64,000 nucleotides of DNA from contig NZ_JAIWPE010000009.1 in assembly GCF_021028955.1 (NCBI RefSeq), positions 1 to 64,000 on the forward strand, read 5' to 3'. The first letter of the stretch is position 1, and each line of letters opens with the position of its first letter. Below the pieces are notes generated by a model. It was given only the letters and a program-made list of their open reading frames with translations. It was not told the origin of the DNA and ran no database searches. The translations under genes were made by a program, and so were the position numbers. Shown one piece after another: positions 43,066 through 51,754 of this stretch. The DNA is from Salipaludibacillus sp. CUR1. GTDB taxonomy: Bacteria > Bacillota > Bacilli > Bacillales > Salisediminibacteriaceae.

Positions 43066-44679
43066 ATGGTACAGTTGCAACAGCCGCTTGATACTGACAA
43101 AGACATGTTTACAGTACTGGTATCAGATCAAATGGATAAAGAAGGGCTTAAACCTGTCCTCGAAAGTTCACTAGTGAACGTAATTTTTCAGCCCGTGCAT
43201 GATACAAGCGTCCCTCTTGAGCAGATAGACGCGCTCCTCATCCGGAGCGCAACTACAGTAACTGAGGAATTGCTTAACAGGATGCCGAGATTAAAAATAA
43301 TCGGCCGTGCCGGAGTAGGTGTCGATAATGTCGATATGGATGCTGCTACGTCTAATGGCGTAGTAGTTATAAACGCTCCCGATGGAAATACCATCTCCAC
43401 AGCTGAACATACTTTCGCTATGCTTGCTTCTTTAGTACGTAATATTCCCCAGGCTAACCAGTCGATGAAACAAGGGAAATGGGACCGTAAATCCTATCAG
43501 GGAGCCGAACTGTACGGAAAAACACTTGGAGTTATCGGTTTTGGAAGAATTGGAGCAGAACTTGCAGCAAGAGCGAGAGGTTTTCGTATGAATGTTATTG
43601 CCTTCGATCCTTTTTTAACAAAATCGCGTGCTGAAAAACACCGTGTGACACCTGTAGAACTTGATGAAGTCCTCTCAAAAAGCGATTTTATTTCCGTACA
43701 CACCCCTTTGACAAAAGAAACGAAAGGGCTTCTTAATAAAGAAACGCTGCAAAAGACGAAACAGGGCGTATATATTTTAAATTGCGCAAGAGGCGGTATT
43801 ATTGATGAAAAAGCTTTATATGAGGCTATAGAAAGCAGACATGTTAAAGGGGCAGCAATAGATGTATTTGAAGAAGAACCTGCCATGAACCACCCTTTAA
43901 CGACACTTGATCAAGTCATTACTACTCCTCACATAGCCGCTTCTACATCTGAAGCCCAAAAAAATGTCGCCGAACAAGTGGCAATTGAAGTGCTTAATTA
44001 TTTAAACGGAAAACCCGCCCCTCACGCTTTAAACCTGCCTTATCTGGATGGCGATGTGTTTGAGAAGTTTTCTCCTATTACAAAATTAACACGTACATTA
44101 GGGGAAATGTCTTCCCAGCTTTTCAGAGCTCCCGTTCAGCAGATAGAACTTAGTTATGCCGGCGAAATTTCCCATCAGGAGACAGGACTTTTCAACAGAA
44201 GTTTTCTGGCTGGCTTTTTCCGCCATCGGATAGACGGGTATGTTAATGAAGTGAACGCTTCCTGGATTGCAAAAGAACGAGATGTTCAAGTCGCAGAAAA
44301 ACATGAAAATGAATCTCAGGGATATTCGAACTTTGTAAAAGCTACTGTCATTGGAGAAAAAGATACTCTCGAAGTTTATGGGACCTTCAGCCGGGAGATT
44401 GGCCCCCGTATTGTACAAATTAATGAGTTTTCCCTCGACTTCCAGCCGGCTAGACATACCCTCTATGTCCAGCACAATGATCAGCCTGGAGTTATCGGGA
44501 AAGTCGGCCAGCTTTTAGGCACCCATGACGTTAACATTGCGACGATGCAAGTCGGAAGAAAAAATGAAGGCGGTAAAGCGATAATGCTTCTGTCAACAGA
44601 CAAAGAATGTGATCAGTCAGTACTTGAAGCTTTTGCCCGCATTGACGAAATTGTGTCTGTCTCAAGTATAGAATTGTAA
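43066..44679 (+). CDS. serA: D-3-phosphoglycerate dehydrogenase
   Basis: SerA oxidises 3-phosphoglycerate at the start of serine synthesis. The 537 residues show GRAGVGVDNVD near 83, Rossmann GFGRIGAELA near 160, NCARGGIIDE near 245 with the catalytic Arg, TTPHIAAST near 292 with the catalytic His, the intervening domain and a C-terminal ACT domain (about 465-537). The ATG at 43066 follows GGGGAGG and adds 13 residues before the usual MFTVLVSD start; the internal ATG has no ribosome site. The serine made also feeds one-carbon metabolism with Fhs. Confidence 0.96.
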   Translation: MVQLQQPLDTDKDMFTVLVSDQMDKEGLKPVLESSLVNVIFQPVHDTSVPLEQIDALLIRSATTVTEELLNRMPRLKIIGRAGVGVDNVDMDAATSNGVVVINAPDGNTISTAEHTFAMLASLVRNIPQANQSMKQGKWDRKSYQGAELYGKTLGVIGFGRIGAELAARARGFRMNVIAFDPFLTKSRAEKHRVTPVELDEVLSKSDFISVHTPLTKETKGLLNKETLQKTKQGVYILNCARGGIIDEKALYEAIESRHVKGAAIDVFEEEPAMNHPLTTLDQVITTPHIAASTSEAQKNVAEQVAIEVLNYLNGKPAPHALNLPYLDGDVFEKFSPITKLTRTLGEMSSQLFRAPVQQIELSYAGEISHQETGLFNRSFLAGFFRHRIDGYVNEVNASWIAKERDVQVAEKHENESQGYSNFVKATVIGEKDTLEVYGTFSREIGPRIVQINEFSLDFQPARHTLYVQHNDQPGVIGKVGQLLGTHDVNIATMQVGRKNEGGKAIMLLSTDKECDQSVLEAFARIDEIVSVSSIEL

Positions 44680-44699
44680 AAAAAGGTCCCTTTTTTGCC

Positions 44700-44722
44700 A
44701 GCCTTTCAAGTTCTGAAGGGCT
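44700..44722 (+). terminator. Terminator after serA
   Basis: AGCCTTTCA/TGAAGGGCT stem with one wobble pair and a five-base loop, followed by GTTTTTT. Confidence 0.8.
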
Positions 44723-44885
44723 GTTTTTTCTGCTTAACATATAAGAAACCACCTTAAAATAACAGGTATTTTTAACCATACTTTTATAGATTTTTAAATT
44801 TGTATTCACTCCTTCTAGTGTGATAAAGTGGTAACTAATGCAATTCACATAATGAGAAAAGACACAGAAAGGTTGATGAGCAAAT

Positions 44886-45677
44886 ATGAAAAGGTTCAGC
44901 AAAAAATCTCTTTTAGCTCTTCCGCTATCTGCAGCGTTAGTTTTAGCTGCCTGCGGTGACGGGAATGAAGAGAATGGCAATAATGAAAACGGGGGTGCCA
45001 ATGAAGCAGACCCGGCTGAAAATAATAATGAAGAAGCGGCTGATGGGGGCCTTTTAGACGGTAATGAAAACACTGAAGAAAACATAGGTGGAGAAGCCGA
45101 TATGGACGCTGATCCTGAAGAGACGGCAGCCGTAGTTAACGGAGAAGAAATCCAAATGGGCGATTTGCAGGAGCAAATGGGGCAATATGAACAAATGTTT
45201 GCCCAGCAAGGCATTGATTTCGAAGATGAGGAAAACGCCGAGCTTCTTGTTCAAATTCAGCAAGGTATTTTAGATGAACTTATTAATCAGACAGTACTTC
45301 TGCAGGAAGCAGAGGAACAAGACATTGAAGTTTCTGATGAAGAAGTAGAAGCTGAACTGGAACAAATCAGAGGTCAATTTGAAGATGAAGACCAATACGA
45401 AGAAGCGCTTGCTTCACAAAATTATACCGAAGATGAATTAATCGATGAAATCAGAGAGTCTTTAAGAGTCCAGGAACTTCTTACTCTTAGCCACTTAGAC
45501 GACGATGAAATCGAAGTGTCCCAGGAAGACGTTCAAGCTTATTACGATCAAATGGCTATGCAGAATCCTGAAATAGGAGACTTTGAAGACATGGAAAGTG
45601 AATTAGAAGAAGAAGTCAAGCAGCAGCAGTATGTTGCCCAGCTTAGAGATGACGCTGACATCGAGATTGCACTCTAA
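44886..45677 (+). CDS. Acidic SurA-N-domain lipoprotein (PrsA-like without isomerase domain)
   Basis: The 263-residue protein starts with a lipoprotein signal peptide; the lipobox is LAAC with Cys near 23. Then comes a low-complexity stretch rich in Asn, Glu and Gly (about 24-75) and a SurA-like N-terminal chaperone domain (about 80-260: VVNGEEIQMGDL, DELINQTVLLQEAEEQDIEVSDEEV). It has no parvulin PPIase domain, unlike PrsA. Acidic residues dominate the mature part, as in secreted proteins of salt- or alkali-loving bacteria. A folding role outside the membrane is inferred. Confidence 0.85.
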   Translation: MKRFSKKSLLALPLSAALVLAACGDGNEENGNNENGGANEADPAENNNEEAADGGLLDGNENTEENIGGEADMDADPEETAAVVNGEEIQMGDLQEQMGQYEQMFAQQGIDFEDEENAELLVQIQQGILDELINQTVLLQEAEEQDIEVSDEEVEAELEQIRGQFEDEDQYEEALASQNYTEDELIDEIRESLRVQELLTLSHLDDDEIEVSQEDVQAYYDQMAMQNPEIGDFEDMESELEEEVKQQQYVAQLRDDADIEIAL

Positions 45678-46308
45678 TCTAAAAGTCGAGGTCGGGACAA
45701 AAGAATAGTAATTATAAAGAAAGCCGAATAAATCTTATGATTTTTGTTCGGTTTTTCGCTTTTGTACTTAACTCTGATAAATAGTAATGGCAGTCATTTC
45801 AGTCCGCCAGGCGGACGCTTGCCCAGGGGCTTGCACTTTTAATCTGCGGGTTCACTCTCGGCGAAGGCTTACCCGAGGCTTGTCTTCAACTAACTTCCCC
45901 GAAGGAGGCCTTCGGGGAAGTGGATTTTCAGACTGCGCTTATCCTCCGGGTGTCCTCGCCTTCGTTCACCGGAAAGATTTTTCTACAGGATTAACTAAAA
46001 TCAACTCAGCCTGGAGCTTCTTTGAATTGGATCTTCAGCCTTCGTCGCCGCCTTCTGTCCTTTAATCAAATAAGCTGAAAATTGTTGATGTTCAAAAATC
46101 ACGAGACGCCTGCAGGAAAAGCATCTTCTGAAGATCCCGCAGGCGCTTTTTGCCGAGGAGCTGAAGAGATGCCTGCGGCAAGCGAGTGCATTTATGAACC
46201 TCACCTCAACTTATGGTCTATTGTGAATTCATTGGTCGGTTATCCTGGATTTAATTTAGTTTTGTCCCGGGCTCTTTTTGTTTTTGGTTTCGCATCTATC
46301 AATACCTT
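45678..46308. other. Gene-free region filled by repeat R6
   Basis: About 630 bases between two convergent genes, almost all taken by the composite repeat at 45,688-46,274. A 92-codon plus-strand frame at 45,787-46,065 and a 104-codon one at 46,082-46,396 are made of repeat sequence and lack ribosome sites. Confidence 0.6.
45688..46274. repeat. Composite MITE-like repeat R6 with terminal inverted repeats
   Basis: The element begins GAGGTCGGGACAAAA (45,688-45,702) and ends TTTTGTCCCGGGCTC (46,260-46,274), inverted ends agreeing at 13 of 15 positions. Inside, in reverse orientation, are the R3/R5-type module (about 45,703-45,835) and the R1-type module (about 45,840-45,975). A third module at about 46,105-46,197 has its own stems GCCTGC/GCAGGC and GCATCT/AGATGC and resembles repeats common in Bacillaceae. 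No transposase is present. Confidence 0.75.
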
Positions 46309-46869
46309 TTATTTAAATACATCTTTCCCCCGCTCATACAATACGTCTTCTCTTCCATTTCTTGCATTAACTGCTCTTGCAGCCGCAAAAAAATAGTCTG
46401 ACAAACGGTTTAAGTATTTAATCGCCGCAGGGGGCAGCTCATCACTTTCTTCCTGTATATTGACAACCAGCCGCTCTGCCCTTCTTGCGACTGTCCTGCA
46501 TACATGAAGGTTAGCTGATGCCTTTCCTCCTCCAGGTAATATAAATGTACGTATAGGGGGAGCCTCTTCCCAGTATTGATCTATTTTTGCCTCAAGAAAC
46601 TCAACAGCTTTATTTGACAACGTCCAGTCGTGTTTCTCTGTGACATTTGCTAGATCCCCGCCCAGGTCAAATAATTCATGTTGGATTTTTGTCAGATCCT
46701 TCACAAGATCCTCATGCTTCTCTTCCTGTAATAACACACTCGTTAATCCAACAAAACTGTTCAATTCGTCCACTGTCCCGTAAGCTTCTACCCGGGCATG
46801 AGTTTTCTTTACTTTTTTCCCTATTAACTGGGTCATGCCCTGGTCGCCTTTTTTTGTATATATTTTCAT
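46309..46869 (-). CDS. Cob(I)alamin adenosyltransferase, PduO type
   Basis: The enzyme moves the adenosyl group of ATP to cob(I)alamin, giving adenosylcobalamin. The 186 residues carry the N-terminal ATP-binding MKIYTKKGDQGMTQLIG, VEAYGTVDELNSFVG near 27-41, FILPGGG near 113 and CRTVARRAERLVV near 126-138. The start has GGAGGG. There is no cobalamin synthesis gene nearby. The product would supply the cofactor of the CarH-like regulator at 28.3-29.2 kb. The link is inferred from function, not location. Confidence 0.94.
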   Translation of the reverse strand: MKIYTKKGDQGMTQLIGKKVKKTHARVEAYGTVDELNSFVGLTSVLLQEEKHEDLVKDLTKIQHELFDLGGDLANVTEKHDWTLSNKAVEFLEAKIDQYWEEAPPIRTFILPGGGKASANLHVCRTVARRAERLVVNIQEESDELPPAAIKYLNRLSDYFFAAARAVNARNGREDVLYERGKDVFK

Positions 46870-47174
46870 TAAAAACCCTCCATTATTGTTTGGCCCTGTT
46901 AAACCTTAATCATGAAATTCCCTGTCTCATCTTGCTTTCCTTTTCAGCAAACCCGCCCTCAATATACTAATTGGACCGTTTTTACTGAATGGTGCCTATG
47001 AGTCCAGAAATTACATGCTGTAAAAGACTTTAACAGACCCCATTGTTTATATCATTTATGCAGCTATTTGAAAATCATTATACAGCTATTGACTGATTTA
47101 CGCATCCCCGTGAAATTACTGTTTGTTTCACCAGCTCTGCCCTAGTAAAATAAGAGGATAAGGAGGGAGACAGT
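46870..47174. other. Divergent intergenic region
   Basis: About 305 bases between the divergent adenosyltransferase and moaB genes. I saw no gene, no cobalamin riboswitch box and no convincing paired promoter elements. Confidence 0.4.
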
Positions 47175-47690
47175 ATGAGCGTCCATGAACATAAAAAAGA
47201 AGCACCGGAGAATGTTAATTGTATGATACTTACGGTTTCTGATACAAGAACTTACGAGTCCGATAAAAGCGGCCGTTTAATGAAACAGTTCCTTGAAGAA
47301 GCAGGTCACCCAATTATCCGTCATGAAATTGTTAAAGATGAGATGACGGGTATTCAGCAGTGGATCCGCTTTGCAGACAGGAATGAGGAAATTGAAGCTC
47401 TGCTGATTAACGGGGGAACAGGCATTACATTCAGGGACACGACTTTTGAAGCTGTTAACAGTATGCTCGATAAAGAGCTTCCAGGCTTTGGGGAGCTGTT
47501 CAGATATTTAAGTTTTGAAAAAGATATCGGTTCTGCAGCGATTCTCAGCCGCGCAACTGCCGGCGTCAGAGGAACAACAGCCGTGTTCTCAACCCCGGGG
47601 TCGTCAGGGGCCGTTCGTCTCGCGATGAAAGAATTAATAATCCCTGAACTCGCGCATGTCATGCGGGAAATTTACAAAGATCAGCAGTAA
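47175..47690 (+). CDS. moaB: Molybdenum cofactor biosynthesis protein MoaB
   Basis: MoaB/Mog-family proteins adenylylate molybdopterin before metal insertion. The 171 residues contain LINGGTGITFRDTT near 76-89 and STPGSSGAVRLAMKELI near 138-154, the family's binding loops. AAGGAGGGAG precedes the ATG. Other moa/moe genes are not in the window. A molybdenum enzyme would be expected as partner of the formate-dehydrogenase-like subunits at 59.4-61.1 kb, but its gene is not in the window either. Confidence 0.92.
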   Translation: MSVHEHKKEAPENVNCMILTVSDTRTYESDKSGRLMKQFLEEAGHPIIRHEIVKDEMTGIQQWIRFADRNEEIEALLINGGTGITFRDTTFEAVNSMLDKELPGFGELFRYLSFEKDIGSAAILSRATAGVRGTTAVFSTPGSSGAVRLAMKELIIPELAHVMREIYKDQQ

Positions 47691-47719
47691 TACCAGTTTT
47701 ATAAAACGAAGCACTATTT

Positions 47720-47756
47720 AAAGTAGCACCTACTGTAAAAATGTAGGTGCTACTTT
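47720..47756 (+). terminator. Hairpin terminator after moaB
   Basis: AAAGTAGCACCTAC/GTAGGTGCTACTTT perfect 14-bp stem, nine-base loop, 30 bases past moaB. The 3' arm is repeated in tandem immediately downstream. Confidence 0.75.
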
Positions 47757-47802
47757 GAATGTAGGTGCTACTTTGAATGCAGGTGCTACTTTGAATGCAG
47801 GT
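47743..47802 (+). repeat. Tandem 18-bp repeat of the terminator arm
   Basis: Three full copies of GTAGGTGCTACTTTGAAT (47,743-47,760, 47,761-47,778, 47,779-47,796, the third with GCAGG in place of GTAGG) and a partial fourth. Copy one is the 3' arm of the moaB terminator, so each copy can pair with the single 5' arm. Confidence 0.9.
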
Positions 47803-47867
47803 CTGCTTAGAAATTCCGTTTGTTTAGTGCTTTGTTACGTATGAAACAAGATTATTCTCGGGATTAT

Positions 47868-49658
47868 TTATTTTTCAGGCGAACCGTATGGTAAAAACAC
47901 TGAAAATGTCGTTCCTTCACCCAGGATACTATGAGCGGAGACTTTACCATTATGGGCATCGACAATATTTTTTACTATGGCAAGCCCCAAACCTGTGCCC
48001 GATCGCCCTCTTGTTCTTGCTTTATCAGCTTTATAAAACCTTTCAAAAACAAAGGGTAAGTCCTCTTCAGGTATGCCGGCTCCTGTGTCCTCCACTTCAA
48101 GTTTAACTCCGTTATGGAAAGGCTCCGCCCGGAGGGTAACTGTTCCATTTTCCGGAGTATGCCGAATGGCATTATCAATTAAGTTAGTCAGAATCTGTTC
48201 GACTCTGTCAGAATCGGCGTATACGTGTTTATCAATCTTATTAATATCTCCATTAAGTGAGACGGCATGATCTTTAGCCACCCCTTGAAATTTCCGGATC
48301 ATTCTTTCGGAGAAATCTTCAAGGTCCAACGGTTCGGTATTTAACTGAATATGGCCTGCTTCCATTCTTGCCAGATCAAGCAATTCATTGACCAGTCTGC
48401 CCATTCGCAGTGATTCATCATAAATAATCTGAGCGAGTTCTTTTTTCTCTTCTTCACTTCCGGCAATATCATCTATAATCGCCTCACTGTAGCCTTGCAG
48501 CATGGAAATCGGTGTCCTAAGCTCATGAGAAACGTTAGCGATAAAGTCTTTTCTCAATTTATCATGAAGACGTTCTTCGGTCATATCCCTGAGGACGGCC
48601 ACTGCTCCACGCACATGTTCCTGATCGTATAGCGGCGTCATTAACAGCACCCAGCTTCTCCCCTGGACGTCGACTTCCCCCATCTGTTCTCTTTCTTCTG
48701 TAACAACTTTCTCAAATAACTCCTGCAGCTCTTCAGGTAACTGGCCTGACTCTTCAATCTCATATCCTTGTTCATATAACCAGGCTCCAATAAATTCATT
48801 TGCAGGCGGGTTGGTAACCATTACAGATCCGTCCCGGTCCAAAGTAATAACACCATCAGCCATGGAACTCAAAATACGGGAGAGCTGTTCTTTCTCTTGA
48901 TTCAAAGCATTTAAATTTGTATTCAGTGCCCGCGCCATTCTGTTAAATGCAATCGCGAGCAAGCCAATCTCATCATTGGTTAAGATAGGAACCTTAGTGT
49001 CAAAATTGCCTTTTGCTACTTCTAAAGATGCTTTTCTCATTTTTCTTAACGGTGCTGTAATTCTCGTTGTCAGGAAAAATGCAAATACAGTAGTGAGGAT
49101 GATAGCAATCCCTGCTGATAAATATATGATGTTTTTTGTTTGATTGGATGCTTCTTCTACCACATCAAGCGGCTGATATAAAAACAGCGCTCCTTCTTCC
49201 CCTGCTGCAAACTCCACGGGAAGTCCGACTACCATCATTTCCTGGCTGATCTGTTCACCACTGACAGGAAATGTATAATCCGATTCAGTCGCCACAGTTT
49301 CTCCCTCTTCAATCACTCGGGATAACAGTTCATCCTCATAAAAAATATATATTGGAAGGTCATGGTCGCCGTCTTCAGATGAATACCAGAACTGGTCTTC
49401 ATCAAAAATAATCAGTGCCTCAGTGGAATAATTTTCTGAGATCGTTCTGCTCATTGCTAATGCCGTTTCGTCAGCTCCTTCTTCCTCAAGCAGAGAAACG
49501 ATTAAATTTGCATGATTCATTAACTCGCTCTCCGCATGGTCCGTATGAAACCTTTCAAAATACTGAAGCAGCAGAATAGTTAAAATGATCAAAACCACTG
49601 ATACCAGTAGAAGAATCGTAAACCAGAGTTTGCCTACGACACTTCGCCAAAACATCAT
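47868..49658 (-). CDS. resE: Sensor histidine kinase ResE
   Basis: ResE phosphorylates ResD in response to oxygen limitation and nitric oxide, switching on anaerobic respiration and cytochrome genes. The 596 residues show two membrane helices (about 10-30 and 177-197) around a 145-residue outer domain, HAMP (about 198-250), PAS (about 260-360), HisKA with HELRTP near 388, and HATPase with NAIRHT, DTGAGIPEED and GTGLGLAIV. The start overlaps the resD stop (TAATG). No terminator was evident after it. Confidence 0.93.
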   Translation of the reverse strand: MMFWRSVVGKLWFTILLLVSVVLIILTILLLQYFERFHTDHAESELMNHANLIVSLLEEEGADETALAMSRTISENYSTEALIIFDEDQFWYSSEDGDHDLPIYIFYEDELLSRVIEEGETVATESDYTFPVSGEQISQEMMVVGLPVEFAAGEEGALFLYQPLDVVEEASNQTKNIIYLSAGIAIILTTVFAFFLTTRITAPLRKMRKASLEVAKGNFDTKVPILTNDEIGLLAIAFNRMARALNTNLNALNQEKEQLSRILSSMADGVITLDRDGSVMVTNPPANEFIGAWLYEQGYEIEESGQLPEELQELFEKVVTEEREQMGEVDVQGRSWVLLMTPLYDQEHVRGAVAVLRDMTEERLHDKLRKDFIANVSHELRTPISMLQGYSEAIIDDIAGSEEEKKELAQIIYDESLRMGRLVNELLDLARMEAGHIQLNTEPLDLEDFSERMIRKFQGVAKDHAVSLNGDINKIDKHVYADSDRVEQILTNLIDNAIRHTPENGTVTLRAEPFHNGVKLEVEDTGAGIPEEDLPFVFERFYKADKARTRGRSGTGLGLAIVKNIVDAHNGKVSAHSILGEGTTFSVFLPYGSPEK

Positions 49659-50374
49659 TATTCCTTCACTGCCTCGAATTTATAGCCGACTCCCCATACG
49701 GTGGAGATCATATTGGCAGCTTCAGGGGACACTTTATTTAATTTTTCCCTCAGCCGTTTAATATGTGTATCTACTGTACGGAGGTCACCAAAGAATTCAT
49801 AATTCCAGACATCTTTTAACAATTGCTCCCTTGCAAAAACTTTATCTGGTGCCTGGGCCAAATAATGGAGCAGCTCATATTCCTTAGGTGTTAAATTAAT
49901 GTGCTTGCCATCTGCTGTCACTCTGTGAGCATCATTATCAATTGTCAGATGCGGAAACACAAGGACATCTTTAGTAGTCGTTTCCGTCTGTAAAAACTTA
50001 GTAGAAGAGGACCTTCTTAAGAGCGCTTTTACTCTCAGAACCACTTCTCTTGGACTGAAAGGTTTTACAATATAATCGTCAGTTCCTGCCTCGAAACCTT
50101 GTACTCTGTTTGCCTCTTCACCTTTGGCAGTAAGCATAATAATCGGCGTAGCTTTATGCTTTCTGATTTCTTCACACACTTCTATTCCATCTATGCCTGG
50201 CATCATTAAATCAAGAACGATTAAATCATAATCGGCGTCCAATGCCATTTTCAATGCTTTCTCCCCGTTTTCAGCATCATCAACGTCATATTCTTCCCGC
50301 TCAAGATACATTTTTAACAATCTTCTGATTCGTTCTTCGTCATCTACAACTAAAATTTTTGCTTCTTCCGACAT
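49658..50374 (-). CDS. resD: Response regulator ResD
   Basis: The 238-residue OmpR-type regulator has a receiver domain (ILVVDDEER, phospho-acceptor Asp in VLDLMMPG near 54) and a winged-helix domain (LTPKEYELLHYLAQAP to RTVDTHIKRLREKL, about 145-235). It controls respiration genes together with ResE. The ATG at 50374 follows AAGGGGG; 11 open codons upstream have no site. A palindrome CACCTG/CAGGTG lies just upstream, and resC has its own terminator, so resDE is probably a separate transcript. Confidence 0.94.
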   Translation of the reverse strand: MSEEAKILVVDDEERIRRLLKMYLEREEYDVDDAENGEKALKMALDADYDLIVLDLMMPGIDGIEVCEEIRKHKATPIIMLTAKGEEANRVQGFEAGTDDYIVKPFSPREVVLRVKALLRRSSSTKFLQTETTTKDVLVFPHLTIDNDAHRVTADGKHINLTPKEYELLHYLAQAPDKVFAREQLLKDVWNYEFFGDLRTVDTHIKRLREKLNKVSPEAANMISTVWGVGYKFEAVKE

Positions 50375-50462
50375 AGTCGTTTCCCCCTTAAGTGAGCTCA
50401 CCTGCACAGGTGATTTTAAACGTCAGGTTTTAAAAAAAAAGTTATTATTTTGTTCACAATTT

Positions 50463-50471
50463 ATTGTAACA
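50463..50471 (-). promoter_or_regulatory. Possible extended -10 promoter of resDE
   Basis: TGTTACAAT (TGn plus TACAAT) on the minus strand about 90 bases before the resD start and after the resC terminator. The -35 is weak. Confidence 0.35.
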
Positions 50472-50528
50472 GATTGATGCCCTGACGTGTATACTCTTTC
50501 ACTATTACCCGTAACTTTACTATACCAA

Positions 50529-50557
50529 AAGCCCACTCTACTTAAAAGAATGGGCTT
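50529..50557 (-). terminator. Terminator after resC
   Basis: AAGCCCATTCT/AGAGTGGGCTT stem with one wobble pair and a seven-base loop, followed by TTGG on the minus strand; the T-run is short, so termination may be partial. Confidence 0.6.
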
Positions 50558-50569
50558 CTGCCGGCTTTA

Positions 50570-51754
50570 TTATGCATAAGAATGCAATCCTGCGATAACA
50601 AGGTTAACAAATATCAAGTTAAACATAATAAGAGCAAAACCTATAACACAAAGCCAGGCACTTTTCTCACCATGCCACCCTCTCGAGAGACGTAAATGAA
50701 GGTAAGCTGCATAAAACAGGAAAGTGATTAACGCCCATACTTCTTTCGGATCCCATCCCCAGAACCTTGTCCAGGCTATCTGAGCCCAGATCATCGCAAA
50801 AATGAGGCCTCCTAAAGTGAAAATCGGGAATCCTATTGCAATCGCTCTGTAGCTAATTTCGTCTACTGTTTGCGGATTGACATTTTTCACAACCGGCTGA
50901 ATTGCCCCGCCAACAGGTTTACGAAGCACCAGCCGAAGCAAGCCGTACAGGAGCAGTCCCGCAAGAACTGACCAAACGACCGTATTAAGATCGTCACTTC
51001 TGATATAGGCTGGTACCTCAACAAGTGGAGACATCCCTTGTTCAGAAATTAATTCTCCTTCATTTGGCCCTATTAACGGCGGAAGGAAATAAGTGACTTC
51101 AGCTTCATTGCCCTGCTCATTAATGTAGGCAAAGTTTGCCTCATAATCAGCTGCTCCAAATCCGAAACCAAGCCCTACATAAGCTACTGTTGCGACAAGT
51201 GTGTAAATGATAAATTCGACACCTTTTACTTTTTTGGAAGTCTTTTTAAAATCAATGACCCGGACTAAATATAACAACCCTGCTACAAATCCAATTGCTA
51301 AAATCCCCTGGCCGATAACGGTGGTAATAACATGGATCGTCAGCCAATGAGACTGCAGGGCAGGGATCAGCGGCTGAACTTCTCTTGGAAACATAGATGC
51401 ATAAGCAATAATAAGCATTACTACAGGCATTGTAAATAAACCTAAATAATTATTGCGGTAGATAGGATGAATAATTACAAAAGCCAGGCCCAGGGCGATT
51501 CCTAAAGCTGCTGTATACTCAAACATATTACTTACCGGAGCATATCCGACTGCGATCCACCTTGTAATAAAATAAGTCAGCGAGGCTCCAAAAGCAAGAA
51601 TTGCTGTGATGTAGCCGAATAATCCTGCCTTATTATCCTCTTCCCCTTTACGGTTTTTAAATTTGCCGCCTGTTATTGAAACAGCAAACAGGACAGCTGA
51701 TAAAATATACAAAAAGAAAGCTGCGTATAGCATATTAGCGCTGAGTTGGATCAT
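50570..51754 (-). CDS. resC: Cytochrome c biogenesis protein ResC (CcsA type)
   Basis: ResC, with ResB, moves haem across the membrane and attaches it to apocytochrome c (System II). The 394-residue protein has about eight membrane helices and the tryptophan-rich haem-handling motif WTRFWGWDPKEVWALITF near 332-349. Conserved histidines include those in LQSHWLTIH near 137 and in HLRLSRGWHG. Its start overlaps the resB end by 20 bases and has AAGGAGTG at a rather long spacing. Confidence 0.94.
   Translation of the reverse strand: MIQLSANMLYAAFFLYILSAVLFAVSITGGKFKNRKGEEDNKAGLFGYITAILAFGASLTYFITRWIAVGYAPVSNMFEYTAALGIALGLAFVIIHPIYRNNYLGLFTMPVVMLIIAYASMFPREVQPLIPALQSHWLTIHVITTVIGQGILAIGFVAGLLYLVRVIDFKKTSKKVKGVEFIIYTLVATVAYVGLGFGFGAADYEANFAYINEQGNEAEVTYFLPPLIGPNEGELISEQGMSPLVEVPAYIRSDDLNTVVWSVLAGLLLYGLLRLVLRKPVGGAIQPVVKNVNPQTVDEISYRAIAIGFPIFTLGGLIFAMIWAQIAWTRFWGWDPKEVWALITFLFYAAYLHLRLSRGWHGEKSAWLCVIGFALIMFNLIFVNLVIAGLHSYA

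Noticed and set aside
44531-45214. 227-codon minus-strand open frame across the serA end and the lipoprotein gene
   Set aside because: It is antisense to two well-supported genes and to the serA terminator, has serine-rich low-complexity content mirroring the acidic gene, and no ribosome site.
45787-46396. Plus-strand frames of 92 and 104 codons
   Set aside because: Composed of repeat R6 and, in the second case, antisense to the adenosyltransferase gene.
46870-47174. Cobalamin riboswitch before the adenosyltransferase gene
   Set aside because: No B12-box-like sequence (GCCACTG type) was found in the intergenic DNA.
47743-47802. CRISPR-like direct repeats
   Set aside because: Units of 18 bases are head-to-tail with no spacers; they are copies of a terminator arm.
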